A DNA stretch of 64,000 nucleotides from Variovorax sp. 679 (GCF_003952185.1 NZ_RXFS01000015.1:56412-120411), one strand, 5' to 3'; shown: positions 26,134 through 34,889, counted from the stretch's first letter. The notes: generated by a model from the sequence alone, not told the origin. Program-made: numbers and translations.

Positions 26134-26218
26134 CACGGGCGACTGTCTCCGGGGGAGATACCGGCCGCCATGTTAGGCCGCGACGCGAGTCCGCGTGAAA
26201 GGTGCGCCTATCGGGGCC

Positions 26219-26920
26219 TCAGGGCGCGACGGGGTTGCCGGGCGTGCCGGCCTCGTGGGGCGGGGCTGCGGCGGCAGTCGTTGCTGCCACGGTCGGCGCG
26301 CGGTAGGTGACGTTCACCGCGGGCGCCACGGGCTCAGGCGGCGGACGGGTGATCTTGACCAGGGGTGCTCTCCTGACGGTCGCCGCCGGCGAGGCACTGG
26401 CGGGTGCCGTGGCCACCGGAGCGGCCGGAGGAACCGGACCCACGGGCGTGAACGGGGCCGCGGGCGTCGAGTAGTACTGCACCGGAGCAGGCGCGGCGGC
26501 CGTTCCGGGAGAAGCGGGTGCGGGCGAAGCCACAGGCGCGGCGGAGGCCACGGCGCCACCTGCCGGGGGCACTCCGGCGGCCGCAGCCGGAGCCACGGGG
26601 GCCGCAGGCGCGGCCTTGCCCGGGTCGTAGAGCACAGTGCTCTTGCTCACGCCCGTGGCCACCGGCCCCACGCCGACACCCACGCCGGCCGAGCCCGACA
26701 CCTGCCCGCCGTTGTTCACGGCCACGCCCGCGCCGAGCGGGCCGAAGCCGGTATTCAGGCCCACCGAGAAATTGCCGTCCTTGGTGGCACCCAGCCCGAG
26801 CGAGAGCCCGGGAACCAGCGGAATGCCGACGTGATAGTGGGAGCAGCCGCCCGCCAGAAGCAACAGCAGCACCGCCGGAACGACGGCTGCTGCACGAGTG
26901 ACGCGCGGCCGGGTGTTCAC
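26219..26920 (-). CDS. Proline/alanine-rich lipoprotein overlapping htpG
   Basis: The 233-aa protein has a lipoprotein-type signal (VVPAVLLLLLAGGC). The next 60 residues are glycine-rich with a regular beta pattern (GLSLGLGATKDGNFSVGLNT, then GPLGAGVAVNNGGQVSG). The rest is low-complexity Pro/Ala with many APVA and PAAP units. The start is a GTG (26918-26920) whose last two bases form the start of the TGA stop of htpG, so translation is probably coupled to htpG. No known domain was recognised. It may span the periplasm or interact with the envelope. Confidence 0.7.
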   Translation of the reverse strand: MNTRPRVTRAAAVVPAVLLLLLAGGCSHYHVGIPLVPGLSLGLGATKDGNFSVGLNTGFGPLGAGVAVNNGGQVSGSAGVGVGVGPVATGVSKSTVLYDPGKAAPAAPVAPAAAAGVPPAGGAVASAAPVASPAPASPGTAAAPAPVQYYSTPAAPFTPVGPVPPAAPVATAPASASPAATVRRAPLVKITRPPPEPVAPAVNVTYRAPTVAATTAAAAPPHEAGTPGNPVAP

Positions 26921-28953
26921 ACCAGCAGCGCGTTGACGCGCCTCACGTAGGCCGCCGGGTCCGCCGGCAGGCCGCCTTCGGCCAGCAGCGCCTGGTCGAA
27001 CAGGATGTTCGCCAGGTCGTCGAAGTGCGCCGAGCCCTCGAGCTTCTTCACCAGCGGATGCTCGGCGTTGACTTCGAGCACTGGCTTCAGCTCCGGCGCG
27101 GGCTGGCCGGCCTGCTTGAGCATGCGCGCGAGCTGCGTGCTCATGCCGCCGTCCTGCACCACGAGGCAGGCGGGCGAATCGACGAGGCGCGTGGTCACGC
27201 GCACGTCTTCCGCCTTGTCCTTGAGCGCTTCCTTGAGCTTCTCGAGCAGCGGCTTGAACGACTCGGCGGCTTCCTCGGCGGCCTTCTTCTCGGCCTCGTC
27301 CTGCAGCTTGCCCAGGTCGACCGCACCCTTGGCCACGCTCTGCAGCGGCGTGCCGTCGAACTCGTTGAGGTAGTTCAGCGCCCACTCGTCGACGCGGTCG
27401 GTCATGAGCAGCACCTCGATGCCCTTCTTCTTGAAGACTTCGAGCTGCGGGCTGTTCTTGGCTGCGGCGAGCGTGTCGGCCGTGATGTAGTAGATCGCGT
27501 CCTGGCCTTCCTTCATGCGGGCCTTGTAGTCCGCGAAGCTCACGCCCACCGTGTCGGTGGTGGTGGAGGCGTAGCGCAGCAGCTTGGCGATGCGCTCGCG
27601 GTTGCCGAAGTCCTCGCCCAAGCCCTCCTTCAGCACCGCGCCGAACTCGGCGTAGAACTTGGCGTACTTGCCCGATTCGTCGGCGGCGGCAGCGGCGGTT
27701 TCCGCAGCGGTGGGCGCGTTCTTGTCGACCACGTCCGTCACGCCCTCGGTCGGCTCGGGGGCCGGCACCGATTCGCCGGAGCCCACGTCGATCTTGCCCT
27801 CGCCGCTCTCGGGCGCGGTCTTCTGCTTCTTCGCCAGGTCTTCCAGCATGCCGAGCACGCGCTTGGTGCTGCCTTCGCGGATCGCCTTCACGTCGCGGCT
27901 TTCCTGCAGCAGCTCGCGGCTCACGTTCAGCGGCAGGTCGGCCGAGTCGATCACGCCCTTCACGAAGCGCAGGTAGCTGGGCATCAGCGCCTCCGCGTCG
28001 TCCATGATGAAGACGCGCTTGACGTACAGCTTCACGCCCGCGGCCTTCTCGCGGTTCCACAGGTCGAACGGGGCCTTGGCCGGGATGTACAGCAGCTGCG
28101 TGTACTCGGTGCTGCCTTCCACGCGGTTGTGGCTCCAGGCGAGCGGGGCCTCGTAGTCGTGGCTGATGCTCTTGTAGAACTCCTCGTACTGCTCGGCGGT
28201 GATGTCCTTCTTGGGGCGGCTCCACAGGGCGTTGGCCTTGTTGACGGTTTCCCATTCGCCGGTCTTCACCATGTCGCCGGGCTGGTCGTTCTCGCCGTCC
28301 TTCCACTCTTCCTTTTCCATCAGGATGGGCAGGGAGATGTGGTCGGAGTACTTGCCGACGATCTGCTTGATCTTCCAGGCGTTGAGGTATTCGTCCGCGT
28401 CGTCGCGCAGGTGCAGCGTGATGCTCGTGCCGCGCTCGGCGCGGGCGATGTCGGCCACCTCGAAGTCGCCGGCGCCGCCGCTCACCCAGCGCACGCCCTG
28501 GTCGGCCGGCAGGCCCGCGCGGCGCGACTCGACCGTGATCTTGTCGGCCACGATGAAGCCCGAGTAGAAGCCCACGCCGAACTGGCCGATGAGCTGCGCG
28601 TCGGCCTTCTGGTCGCCGCTGAGCTTGCTCATGAAGTCCTTGGTGCCGCTCTTGGCGATGGTGCCGAGGTTGTCGATGGCTTCCTGGCGCGACAGGCCGA
28701 TGCCCTTGTCGGTGATGGTGATGGTGCGCGCGGCCTTGTCGAAGCTCAGGCGCACGTCGAGGTCGGTCTGGCCTTCGTACAGCTCGGGGTGGTCGAGCGC
28801 CTCGAAGCGCAGCTTGTCGCATGCGTCCGATGCGTTCGAGATCAGCTCGCGCAGGAAGATTTCCTTGTTCGAGTAGAGCGCGTGCGTGACGAGGTGCAGC
28901 AGCTGAGCGACTTCAGCCTGGAACGGGAGTTTGGTTTTGGAGGAATCAGCCAT
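26917..28953 (-). CDS. htpG: Chaperone protein HtpG (Hsp90)
   Basis: The 678-aa protein is the bacterial Hsp90. The N-terminal GHKL ATPase domain shows LFLRELISNASDACDKLRF (as FLRELISNASDACDKLRF), ITDKGIGLS and QFGVGFYSGF. The middle domain includes RELLQESRDV. It is longer than the 624-aa E. coli protein because of an insert around residues 375-427 rich in Ala, Glu, Asp and Pro. The start at 28953 is chosen for its AGGAAT ribosome site; the frame is open upstream but without family similarity. A heat-shock-type promoter lies about 75-100 bases upstream. A lipoprotein gene overlaps its stop codon. Confidence 0.96.
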   Translation of the reverse strand: MADSSKTKLPFQAEVAQLLHLVTHALYSNKEIFLRELISNASDACDKLRFEALDHPELYEGQTDLDVRLSFDKAARTITITDKGIGLSRQEAIDNLGTIAKSGTKDFMSKLSGDQKADAQLIGQFGVGFYSGFIVADKITVESRRAGLPADQGVRWVSGGAGDFEVADIARAERGTSITLHLRDDADEYLNAWKIKQIVGKYSDHISLPILMEKEEWKDGENDQPGDMVKTGEWETVNKANALWSRPKKDITAEQYEEFYKSISHDYEAPLAWSHNRVEGSTEYTQLLYIPAKAPFDLWNREKAAGVKLYVKRVFIMDDAEALMPSYLRFVKGVIDSADLPLNVSRELLQESRDVKAIREGSTKRVLGMLEDLAKKQKTAPESGEGKIDVGSGESVPAPEPTEGVTDVVDKNAPTAAETAAAAADESGKYAKFYAEFGAVLKEGLGEDFGNRERIAKLLRYASTTTDTVGVSFADYKARMKEGQDAIYYITADTLAAAKNSPQLEVFKKKGIEVLLMTDRVDEWALNYLNEFDGTPLQSVAKGAVDLGKLQDEAEKKAAEEAAESFKPLLEKLKEALKDKAEDVRVTTRLVDSPACLVVQDGGMSTQLARMLKQAGQPAPELKPVLEVNAEHPLVKKLEGSAHFDDLANILFDQALLAEGGLPADPAAYVRRVNALLV

Positions 28954-29028
28954 GGGAAAAGAAATGTCGAAGCCGAAAAATTCTAAGTCGGGCTTGGTGC
29001 CGGAAGGCGACGCCACGCCAACGTCTTC

Positions 29029-29056
29029 AATTGGGTGGCCTTTTGTAGTCATCAAG
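29029..29056 (-). promoter_or_regulatory. Heat-shock (sigma-32-type) promoter of htpG
   Basis: On the minus strand a -35 element CTTGATG (29056-29050) and a -10 element CCCAATT (29035-29029) are separated by 14 bases. The sigma-32 consensus is CTTGAAA and CCCCATNT. The position gives a leader of about 70 bases before the htpG start. Confidence 0.6.
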
Positions 29057-29146
29057 GGCGAATGAAACCGCACGTTCCATTTTGTTCATTCCTGAAGGCC
29101 AAATGCCGGCGTCCTCCTCTGGGGAAACCCGCGGAACCGCGAAATA

Positions 29147-29175
29147 TTGACATTAGTTAACAGTTCTGAAATATC
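29147..29175 (+). promoter_or_regulatory. Sigma-70-type promoter of the fibre operon
   Basis: A perfect -35 hexamer TTGACA (29147-29152) is followed after 17 bases by a weaker -10, AATATC (29170-29175), with GTTAAC between them. Transcription would begin near 29182, which argues against the first in-frame ATG at 29185 as the true start of the barrel gene. Confidence 0.5.
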
Positions 29176-29235
29176 CTGCCCCGGATGCGGAACAGGGCCA
29201 CGAAGCCCCGGGGAACAGCACAGGGATGTCTCCAG

Positions 29236-31527
29236 ATGATCCGAATGACGCCGTGGACCGCTTCCGGTCCTGCCGGAGCCCTGCGGCGTCCGATGACCGT
29301 GCTCGCGTGGCTCGAATGCACGGCCGCGCTGGCCTGGCTCTCCTGCGCGCAGGCACAGGCGGCCGAGCCCCGGAAACCCCAGGCGGCGGCCACCGCCGCC
29401 CCTGTCGTGGCTGACGCACGCATCGAATCCCTCGATCGCGCGCAGGCGGAGCAGGCGCGGCTGAAGGCTCTTGCCGATTCCGCGCCCAAGGCCTACGAAG
29501 ACCGCTTCATGACCTCCGACGCCGACACCGCGGCGGCCGATGCGCAGCCCGAAGTCGAGCAGCCGCAGGGCTACCGCGCCTGGCTGGTGGAGAGCCGCAT
29601 CGGCTTCGGCGACGCCACGACCACCGGCTACGGCCGCCAGCGCGCGACGGAGTTCGGCCAGCGCTTCGAATACCGCCGCGAAACCCTCAACTACGGCGAG
29701 TTCGTGCTGCAGGCCGACGGCCGGCACCTGGGCGGCGACAACAGCGCGAGCGGCATCGGCATCGGCTCGCTGGGCTACGCGCGCGAGGCCACCAGCGGCC
29801 GCTTCACGCTGCGCAACCTCGGCTTTCCGCTGACCACGCAGACTTTTGCCGACACCGCCGTGGGCGACATCTACAGCGAGCTCACCGATGGCCTCGCGCG
29901 CAACTACAGGCTCTCGCTGGGCTCGACCACGGTGCGCGGCGCCTCCACGCGCGTCTTCAGCACCGACTTCGACCTGCGCGCCGGCTTCGGCCAGCGCGGC
30001 AACCTCACCGGCGGGCCGTACCCCGGCTTCGAGAAGAGCCAGGGCACGCTGGGCTGGCTCGGGGCCACGCTGCGGCTGGGCGAGCCCTGGTTCGCGTCGT
30101 TCCAGCTCGACCGGGCGCGCGACGTTCCCGCCTACTACTACGACCCGCTGACGGCACAGGGCTACGGCCGCAAGGACGTCACCAGCTGGGCCACGTCGGT
30201 GGGCTACGGCCGCGAGGTGGTGCGCGACGGCGACTTCAAGGCGCGCGCCACGCTGGTGGGCAGCCGCGTGAGTTCATCCACACCCGGCGTGGCGGCCGGC
30301 GATTCGCGGGGCCTGTTCGTCGAGGCGAGCGCGCGCACCGGCCTCTACCGCCACGAGTTCGGCGCGTACGCCGCGCGGCCCAACCTGTACTTCGGCGACT
30401 ACGCACTGGCCACCGGCACGCGCGGCGCGTACTGGCGCGTGGACCGCAACACCAGCCGCATGAGCTGGGGCGCCGGACTGGACTACGAGCGCGCCGATGC
30501 CGACGCCGCCTTCCGCCTCTCGGGTTACCGGCGCGTCGGCGCAAGCGGCAACTTCCAGTACCTGTTCGACCGCTACAACTCCGTCGGCGGCAGCCTGAGC
30601 GCGTACCGCACGCGCTACGACGGGCTGCCCGACGGGAGCGCCGCGGGCAACACCGGCAGCGGCGACGGCCGCAGCCTCTACGGCAACGCCTTCTACCAGA
30701 CCCGCTTCTTCGACTGGCCGCGCAGCCGCTTCACGCTGACGATGCGCCGCAACGAGCTGATCGTGCTCGGCGACTCCGCCGCCACCGGCCAGGAAGTGCA
30801 ATGGGAGCAGGACTGGATCGGCGGGCGCTACGAGACCATGCGCCCCGAACTCACCACCACCCTCGGCTACGCGCGCGACCGCAGCGGCGGCACCGCCCGC
30901 AACTACCCGACGGCGGGCCTGCAGTTCCGCTACTGGATCGACGGCGGCTTCCACCTCGGCGGCAACCTGCGCTACACCTCGCAAAGCGGCGGGCTCTACA
31001 CCAGCCGGGGCCTGTCGGGCTCGCTCACCGCCGAGAAGGAACTGGGCGCGGGCTGGCGCGTGGGCTTCATCGCCAACTTCAACCAGGCGCGCGCATCGCT
31101 GCTGCCGACCTCGTACTCGTCTCCCAACCTCTATCGCAGCAACGAGAAGACCGCGTACGTCTACCTGCGCTGGGAGGGCAGCGCCGGCACCGCCTATCGT
31201 GCGGCGGGCATGCGCGGCGAAGGTGCGGGCGGCGGCAGCGTGTCGGGCCGGGTGTTCTACGACGCCAATCGCGACGGCGAGCAGCAATCGGGCGAAGGCG
31301 GCGTGGCCGGCGTCGAGGTGCTGCTCGACGGCCGCTACCGCACCATCACCGACCGCGACGGCCGCTTCGAATTTCCGCTGGTGACCACCGGCCGCCATCA
31401 ATTGACGCTCACGCTCGAAAGCGTGCCGCTGCCCTGGGGCAGGGCCGGCGAGAGCGGCGTGAGCGTGAACGTTCCTCTGCGTGGCCGCGCCACCGCGGAG
31501 ATCCCCGTCGTGAAGGTGGGCGAATGA
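29236..31527 (+). CDS. Outer-membrane beta-barrel protein with a C-terminal Ig-like domain
   Basis: The 763-aa protein has a signal peptide ending near AQAQAAE, a short coiled segment, then about 550 residues of alternating Tyr/Arg/Gly-rich strands such as GRFTLRNLGFPL, FRLSGYRRVGASGNFQYLF and FHLGGNLRYTSQSGGLY. This is typical of a large outer-membrane barrel. The last 90 residues form an SdrD B- or CNA-B-like domain: SGRVFYDANRDGEQQSGEGG, then DRDGRFEFPLVTTG. It looks like a secretion or assembly pore but lacks the motifs of classical PapC/FimD ushers. The start is uncertain (29185 and 29293 are alternatives); 29236 fits the predicted transcript start and the signal peptide. It heads a six-gene operon. 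Confidence 0.7.
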   Translation: MIRMTPWTASGPAGALRRPMTVLAWLECTAALAWLSCAQAQAAEPRKPQAAATAAPVVADARIESLDRAQAEQARLKALADSAPKAYEDRFMTSDADTAAADAQPEVEQPQGYRAWLVESRIGFGDATTTGYGRQRATEFGQRFEYRRETLNYGEFVLQADGRHLGGDNSASGIGIGSLGYAREATSGRFTLRNLGFPLTTQTFADTAVGDIYSELTDGLARNYRLSLGSTTVRGASTRVFSTDFDLRAGFGQRGNLTGGPYPGFEKSQGTLGWLGATLRLGEPWFASFQLDRARDVPAYYYDPLTAQGYGRKDVTSWATSVGYGREVVRDGDFKARATLVGSRVSSSTPGVAAGDSRGLFVEASARTGLYRHEFGAYAARPNLYFGDYALATGTRGAYWRVDRNTSRMSWGAGLDYERADADAAFRLSGYRRVGASGNFQYLFDRYNSVGGSLSAYRTRYDGLPDGSAAGNTGSGDGRSLYGNAFYQTRFFDWPRSRFTLTMRRNELIVLGDSAATGQEVQWEQDWIGGRYETMRPELTTTLGYARDRSGGTARNYPTAGLQFRYWIDGGFHLGGNLRYTSQSGGLYTSRGLSGSLTAEKELGAGWRVGFIANFNQARASLLPTSYSSPNLYRSNEKTAYVYLRWEGSAGTAYRAAGMRGEGAGGGSVSGRVFYDANRDGEQQSGEGGVAGVEVLLDGRYRTITDRDGRFEFPLVTTGRHQLTLTLESVPLPWGRAGESGVSVNVPLRGRATAEIPVVKVGE

Positions 31528-31579
31528 GCGTCTTCCTTTTCCCCTTTTCTTTCCACCACGTCCAACCCGAGGAGACTCC

Positions 31580-32185
31580 ATGACCAGAACATCCATCGCC
31601 CGCGGCATGCTGGCCCTTTCCCTCGCAGGCCTCGCGCTTGCCGCGGGCAATGCCATGGCGGAGAGCCAGTACGGCTCAGGTACGGGCACGATCACCGCGC
31701 AGGCCAAGGTGAACCTGAGCGTGACGGTGCCCAAGCTGATCCTGCTGCGCGTGGGCTCGACCAACACCACGGTCGACACGGTGACGTGGACCTCCTCCCT
31801 CAGCATTCCGGGCGTGCCCACCACGCCGGTCGTGGGCAACAACACCAACGTGGACTGGAGCGGCGCGGCGCCCACCGTCACGGCCACGTCGGCCGCGAAC
31901 GTGCTCAACGTGTATGCCTGGACCAACGCCGGCGCTGGCACCATCAACTGCGCCATGGGCGCATGGGCGCCCCTCACGGGCGGCCCGACGAACGCGGACT
32001 TCACCGTCGCCACCACTGGCACGCTGCCGCATCCGGGGGCCAACCTCGGCGCCTGCGCCTCGACCTCGTTCAACTCGAACGTCGCCGCCAGCGGCACCTG
32101 GACCTATACGCTGGGAGGCTCGGCAGCCAGCTGGGTCGCAAACACCTACACGAACACCATCACGTACACGGCCCAGGGCATCTGA
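31580..32185 (+). CDS. Secreted fibre subunit-like protein A
   Basis: The 201-aa protein has a signal peptide (AGNAMAES) and a beta-sandwich-like mature domain rich in Thr, Asn, Val and Ala. The segment LSIPGVPTTPVVGNNTNV followed by DWSGAAP recurs almost unchanged in the last gene of the operon. Two cysteines (INCAMGAW, LGACAST) probably pair. A GAGGAG ribosome site precedes the start. It follows the barrel gene by 52 bases, and its TGA overlaps the ATG of the next gene by one base. I infer that it is a structural subunit exported through the barrel; no named pilin family was recognised. Confidence 0.7.
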   Translation: MTRTSIARGMLALSLAGLALAAGNAMAESQYGSGTGTITAQAKVNLSVTVPKLILLRVGSTNTTVDTVTWTSSLSIPGVPTTPVVGNNTNVDWSGAAPTVTATSAANVLNVYAWTNAGAGTINCAMGAWAPLTGGPTNADFTVATTGTLPHPGANLGACASTSFNSNVAASGTWTYTLGGSAASWVANTYTNTITYTAQGI

Positions 32186-32838
32186 TGGTGCGTACCGGAC
32201 GGCACACCCGCGCGACCGCCGCGGCGGCGCTGGCGGCGGCTGCCGTGGCGGGCCTCGCGCCGCCCGCGCATGCCGTCATCACCACCGTGACCGACACCGG
32301 CAGCAGCTACATGCTGACCCTGCGCGTGGGCACCGTCGGAGCGACCGTCGACACGGTGGCCTTCAGCGTCACCGGCGCCAATGCCGGGCTGACGCCCACG
32401 GCCGTGACCGGCACGCCGACCATCGACGTCTGGGTGATGCCGGTGCGCCCCATCGCCAATACCACCGTGGCGCGGCCAGTGACGCTGCGCGTGGACTCCT
32501 CCGCCGGCCTGAGCTGCCAGTCGGGCGGCTGCGGCAGCACCATCATTCCCTTCAGCAAGATCAGCTGGGTGGCCACGGGCAACAGCAACGCGGCCTCGGG
32601 CGACATCCAGAACGGCCGCTTCGACACCACCGCCAACCAGTCGATCGCGAGCTACGACGCGAACGCCACCTTCTGCGTCGGTCCGCTCGGCCTGCCCTGC
32701 GTGCTGGGCATCGGCACCTGGACCTACCTGTCACGCAACCTGACGGCCACGCGGCTGCAGTTCAGCTACGACAACGACGTCATCTACCCGGGCGGCAACT
32801 ACAAGGGCACCGTGCGCTTCACGGCGTCGATGGAATGA
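32185..32838 (+). CDS. Secreted fibre subunit-like protein B
   Basis: The 217-aa protein has a signal peptide (PPAHAV) and a mature part starting TTVTDTGSSYMLTLRVGTVG. That beginning resembles the ILLRVGSTNTTVDTV region of subunit A, suggesting a related beta-sandwich fold. Four cysteines occur as two pairs (LSCQSGGCGS and TFCVGPLGLPCVLG), enough for two disulphides. The ATG shares a base with the stop codon of subunit A, and its own stop overlaps the next start (ATGA). The C terminus, NYKGTVRFTASME, resembles the donor-like last strand GTYTGQVTFTASSP of subunit C. Confidence 0.7.
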   Translation: MVRTGRHTRATAAAALAAAAVAGLAPPAHAVITTVTDTGSSYMLTLRVGTVGATVDTVAFSVTGANAGLTPTAVTGTPTIDVWVMPVRPIANTTVARPVTLRVDSSAGLSCQSGGCGSTIIPFSKISWVATGNSNAASGDIQNGRFDTTANQSIASYDANATFCVGPLGLPCVLGIGTWTYLSRNLTATRLQFSYDNDVIYPGGNYKGTVRFTASME

Positions 32839-33323
32839 AGCTCCCGCGCCTTCGCCGATGGACCGCCGCCGCCACGCTGATGCTGCTGTGCGTCCCTGCA
32901 TGGGCGATGGTCGCCCGGCTCGACGACTCGGCCTCCCCGCGCGCGCACGTGCGCAGCGACTTCAGCAATGCGCAGGCGATGGACGGCAACATGGTCGTGC
33001 TCCCCCTCGGGCGCATCGAGTACCGGCTGGCCATGACGCCCCACATGGGCCGGCGCGCACGCATCTTCTACGTGATTCCGGCCAACGTCGCGGGCCTGCG
33101 CTCACCGGCGGGCATGCAGGTGCAGTGGCGCGGCAACGGCGTCTTCGCAAGCGGCAGCGGCCGCCCCGGCGACCGGGTGCAGGTGTGGAACGGCATCGTC
33201 CAGGCGCCATGGATGAACGAGACCTTCGATCTCACGCTGCGCATCGACCCGCGCGAGCTGCGCATGCCCGCGGGCTCGGCGCTGAGCTTCGAGTCGTTCT
33301 TCGAAATCGAGACCCTGCCATGA
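32835..33323 (+). CDS. Small exported protein of the fibre operon
   Basis: The 162-aa protein has a signal peptide (CVPAWA) and an unrecognised mature domain with regular beta pattern: IEYRLAMTPHMGRRARIFYV, then MQVQWRGNGVFASGS and FDLTLRIDPRELRMPAGSAL. Both its start and stop are ATGA overlaps with the genes on either side, so it is made in step with subunit B and the chaperone-like protein. It contains no cysteine in the mature part. A role as a minor or tip subunit, or as an accessory periplasmic factor, is a guess from position. Confidence 0.65.
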   Translation: MKLPRLRRWTAAATLMLLCVPAWAMVARLDDSASPRAHVRSDFSNAQAMDGNMVVLPLGRIEYRLAMTPHMGRRARIFYVIPANVAGLRSPAGMQVQWRGNGVFASGSGRPGDRVQVWNGIVQAPWMNETFDLTLRIDPRELRMPAGSALSFESFFEIETLP

Positions 33324-34132
33324 ACGCTTTCCGCTCTTTCTCCTTCTTCGCCCTGCTGCTGGCGGCGACCGGCGGCGCGATGGCGGCCTCGCCCTTCGAG
33401 CTGGCCGTCACGCCGTCGCGCTTCGAACTCGCTGCCAAGCCCGGCACGCGCCTCGGGCAGTCGCTCGACATCCACAACCTGGCGTCGAGCGCCACCGAAG
33501 TGTCGATGCGCACCATCGACTGGAGCTACTCGGCCGAGGGCAACATCGGCTATCACGACGAGCTGCTGCCCGGCAGCTGCAGGCCGTGGGTGGTGCTGGA
33601 GCGGCGCAGCGTGTCGGTGCCGGCGCGCGGCAAGCGCTCGTTCCGCTTCCAGGTCGATCCGCCGGCCGACGCGCCGCGCGGCGAGTGCCGCTTCATGATC
33701 GCCATCGAGGGCGCGGAGCCGGCGCAGCAGACCGTCATCCGCAGCGGCGGCGCCAGCCTGAGCCTGCCGGTCACGGGGCGCATCGCCGTGGCGGTGTACG
33801 TCATGCTCGACGGCGCCGAGCCCAGGCTCGAGATCCGGCAGATCGCCAGCGGGGAGGCCGACGGCACGCGCCGCGCGGTAGTAACAGTGGCCAACACCGG
33901 CGACGCGCACGGCCGGCTCGAAGGCAGCCTGGACGCCACCGACAGCAAGGGCCGCACGTTCGAACTGGTGCCCGAGGGCACGCCGATCCTGCCGGGCCAG
34001 ACGCGCACGCTGGCGCTCGTGCCCAAGGCCGAGAACGGCCAGCCGGCGCCGCAGCCCGTCTATCCGGTCAAGGCCAGCGGCCGGCTGGACTGGGACAAGG
34101 GCAGCTTCAAGGTGGACGTGGAACTCAAGTGA
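33320..34132 (+). CDS. Periplasmic pilus-chaperone-like protein
   Basis: The 270-aa protein has a signal peptide (GGAMAAS) and two Ig-like domains. The first begins FELAVTPSRFELAAKPGTRL and has a conserved-looking RSVSVPARGKRSFRFQVDPP, similar to the strands of PapD-type chaperones that hold pilus subunits. The second domain includes AVVTVANTGDAHGRLEGSL and LPGQTRTLALVPKAEN. The length is near that of chaperones of other chaperone-usher systems (about 230-250). The start overlaps the preceding stop (ATGA) and the end overlaps the next start (GTGA). It probably escorts the three subunits to the barrel. Confidence 0.65.
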   Translation: MNAFRSFSFFALLLAATGGAMAASPFELAVTPSRFELAAKPGTRLGQSLDIHNLASSATEVSMRTIDWSYSAEGNIGYHDELLPGSCRPWVVLERRSVSVPARGKRSFRFQVDPPADAPRGECRFMIAIEGAEPAQQTVIRSGGASLSLPVTGRIAVAVYVMLDGAEPRLEIRQIASGEADGTRRAVVTVANTGDAHGRLEGSLDATDSKGRTFELVPEGTPILPGQTRTLALVPKAENGQPAPQPVYPVKASGRLDWDKGSFKVDVELK

Positions 34133-34773
34133 CGCGCCGCGCGGACGCCCTGGCTTTCGCCGGCGCGCTCGCCGGCATGCTGGGCATGGCGTCCGCGCAG
34201 GCCGCGTCCAGCACCGCCGGCCCCAGCGCTTCGGTGCCGCTGAGCACCGGCGTCAACCTCGACTTCACGATCGCCATCGACAAGTTCATCTTCTTCCGCA
34301 TCGGCGACAGCCCCTGGCCCGCGACGGGCGGCACAACGAGCACGGTGAGCTTCGTGCTGACGCCGTCGATCCCGGGCGGGCCCACCACGCCGGTCGCCGG
34401 CAACAACACGTCCGTGAACTGGAGCGGCGCGGCGCCGAGCTTCAGCGTCACGCCCAGCAACAACGCCCTGCCCGTCGAGGTGCGCAGCAACGGGGGGCAG
34501 ATCACCCTGCGGGCGACGGCGACGTCCCCGCTGGCGAGCGGCGCGAACACCATTCCGCTGTCGGAAATCACCATTGCCAGCAGCGACACCAACCTGCCCG
34601 CGCCGCAGATCCCGAACACGGGCACCGGCACGGCGGTCAACGTCGCGGGCACCAGCTTCGCCAACCTGGTCACCCAGCGCAGCGCGACCTGGACCTTCTC
34701 CTACGCCAACCTGGCCAGCCGCACCGCCGGCACCTACACCGGCCAGGTCACCTTCACGGCCAGTTCGCCCTGA
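34129..34773 (+). CDS. Secreted fibre subunit-like protein C
   Basis: The 214-aa protein has a signal peptide (ASAQAAS) and is a clear paralogue of subunit A: PSIPGGPTTPVAGNNTSV then NWSGAAP matches it closely at protein and DNA level. The start is a GTG (34129-34131) overlapping the stop of the chaperone-like gene. There is no cysteine, unlike the other subunits. The last strand GTYTGQVTFTASSP has the alternating pattern of a donor or terminal strand. It ends the operon; a 16-base perfect palindrome follows six bases after the stop codon. Confidence 0.7.
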   Translation: MTRRADALAFAGALAGMLGMASAQAASSTAGPSASVPLSTGVNLDFTIAIDKFIFFRIGDSPWPATGGTTSTVSFVLTPSIPGGPTTPVAGNNTSVNWSGAAPSFSVTPSNNALPVEVRSNGGQITLRATATSPLASGANTIPLSEITIASSDTNLPAPQIPNTGTGTAVNVAGTSFANLVTQRSATWTFSYANLASRTAGTYTGQVTFTASSP

Positions 34774-34779
34774 GCCGGA

Positions 34780-34795
34780 GCCCGCGTACGCGGGC
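34780..34795. repeat. 16-bp perfect palindrome after the fibre operon
   Basis: GCCCGCGTACGCGGGC is fully self-complementary and lies just past the last stop codon. It could fold into a 6-bp stem with GUAC loop in RNA, but has no T-run, so termination is not assured. Confidence 0.6.
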
Positions 34796-34889
34796 AAGTC
34801 AGGTGGCGCTGGGATCGCTCGCCAAAGCTGCGCGGTGGACCTTCCGGCGTCCACCCCGTTCTTCCCATCACACCCTTCAGGAGCTTTGC

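Noticed and set aside
29236..31527. Calling the barrel protein a classical FimD/PapC usher
   Set aside because: I could not see the usher N-terminal domain or plug motifs; only the general context is usher-like.
31580..34773. Calling the subunits spore coat protein U (Csu-type) pilins
   Set aside because: They lack the early cysteine pattern of that family, and subunit C has no cysteine at all.
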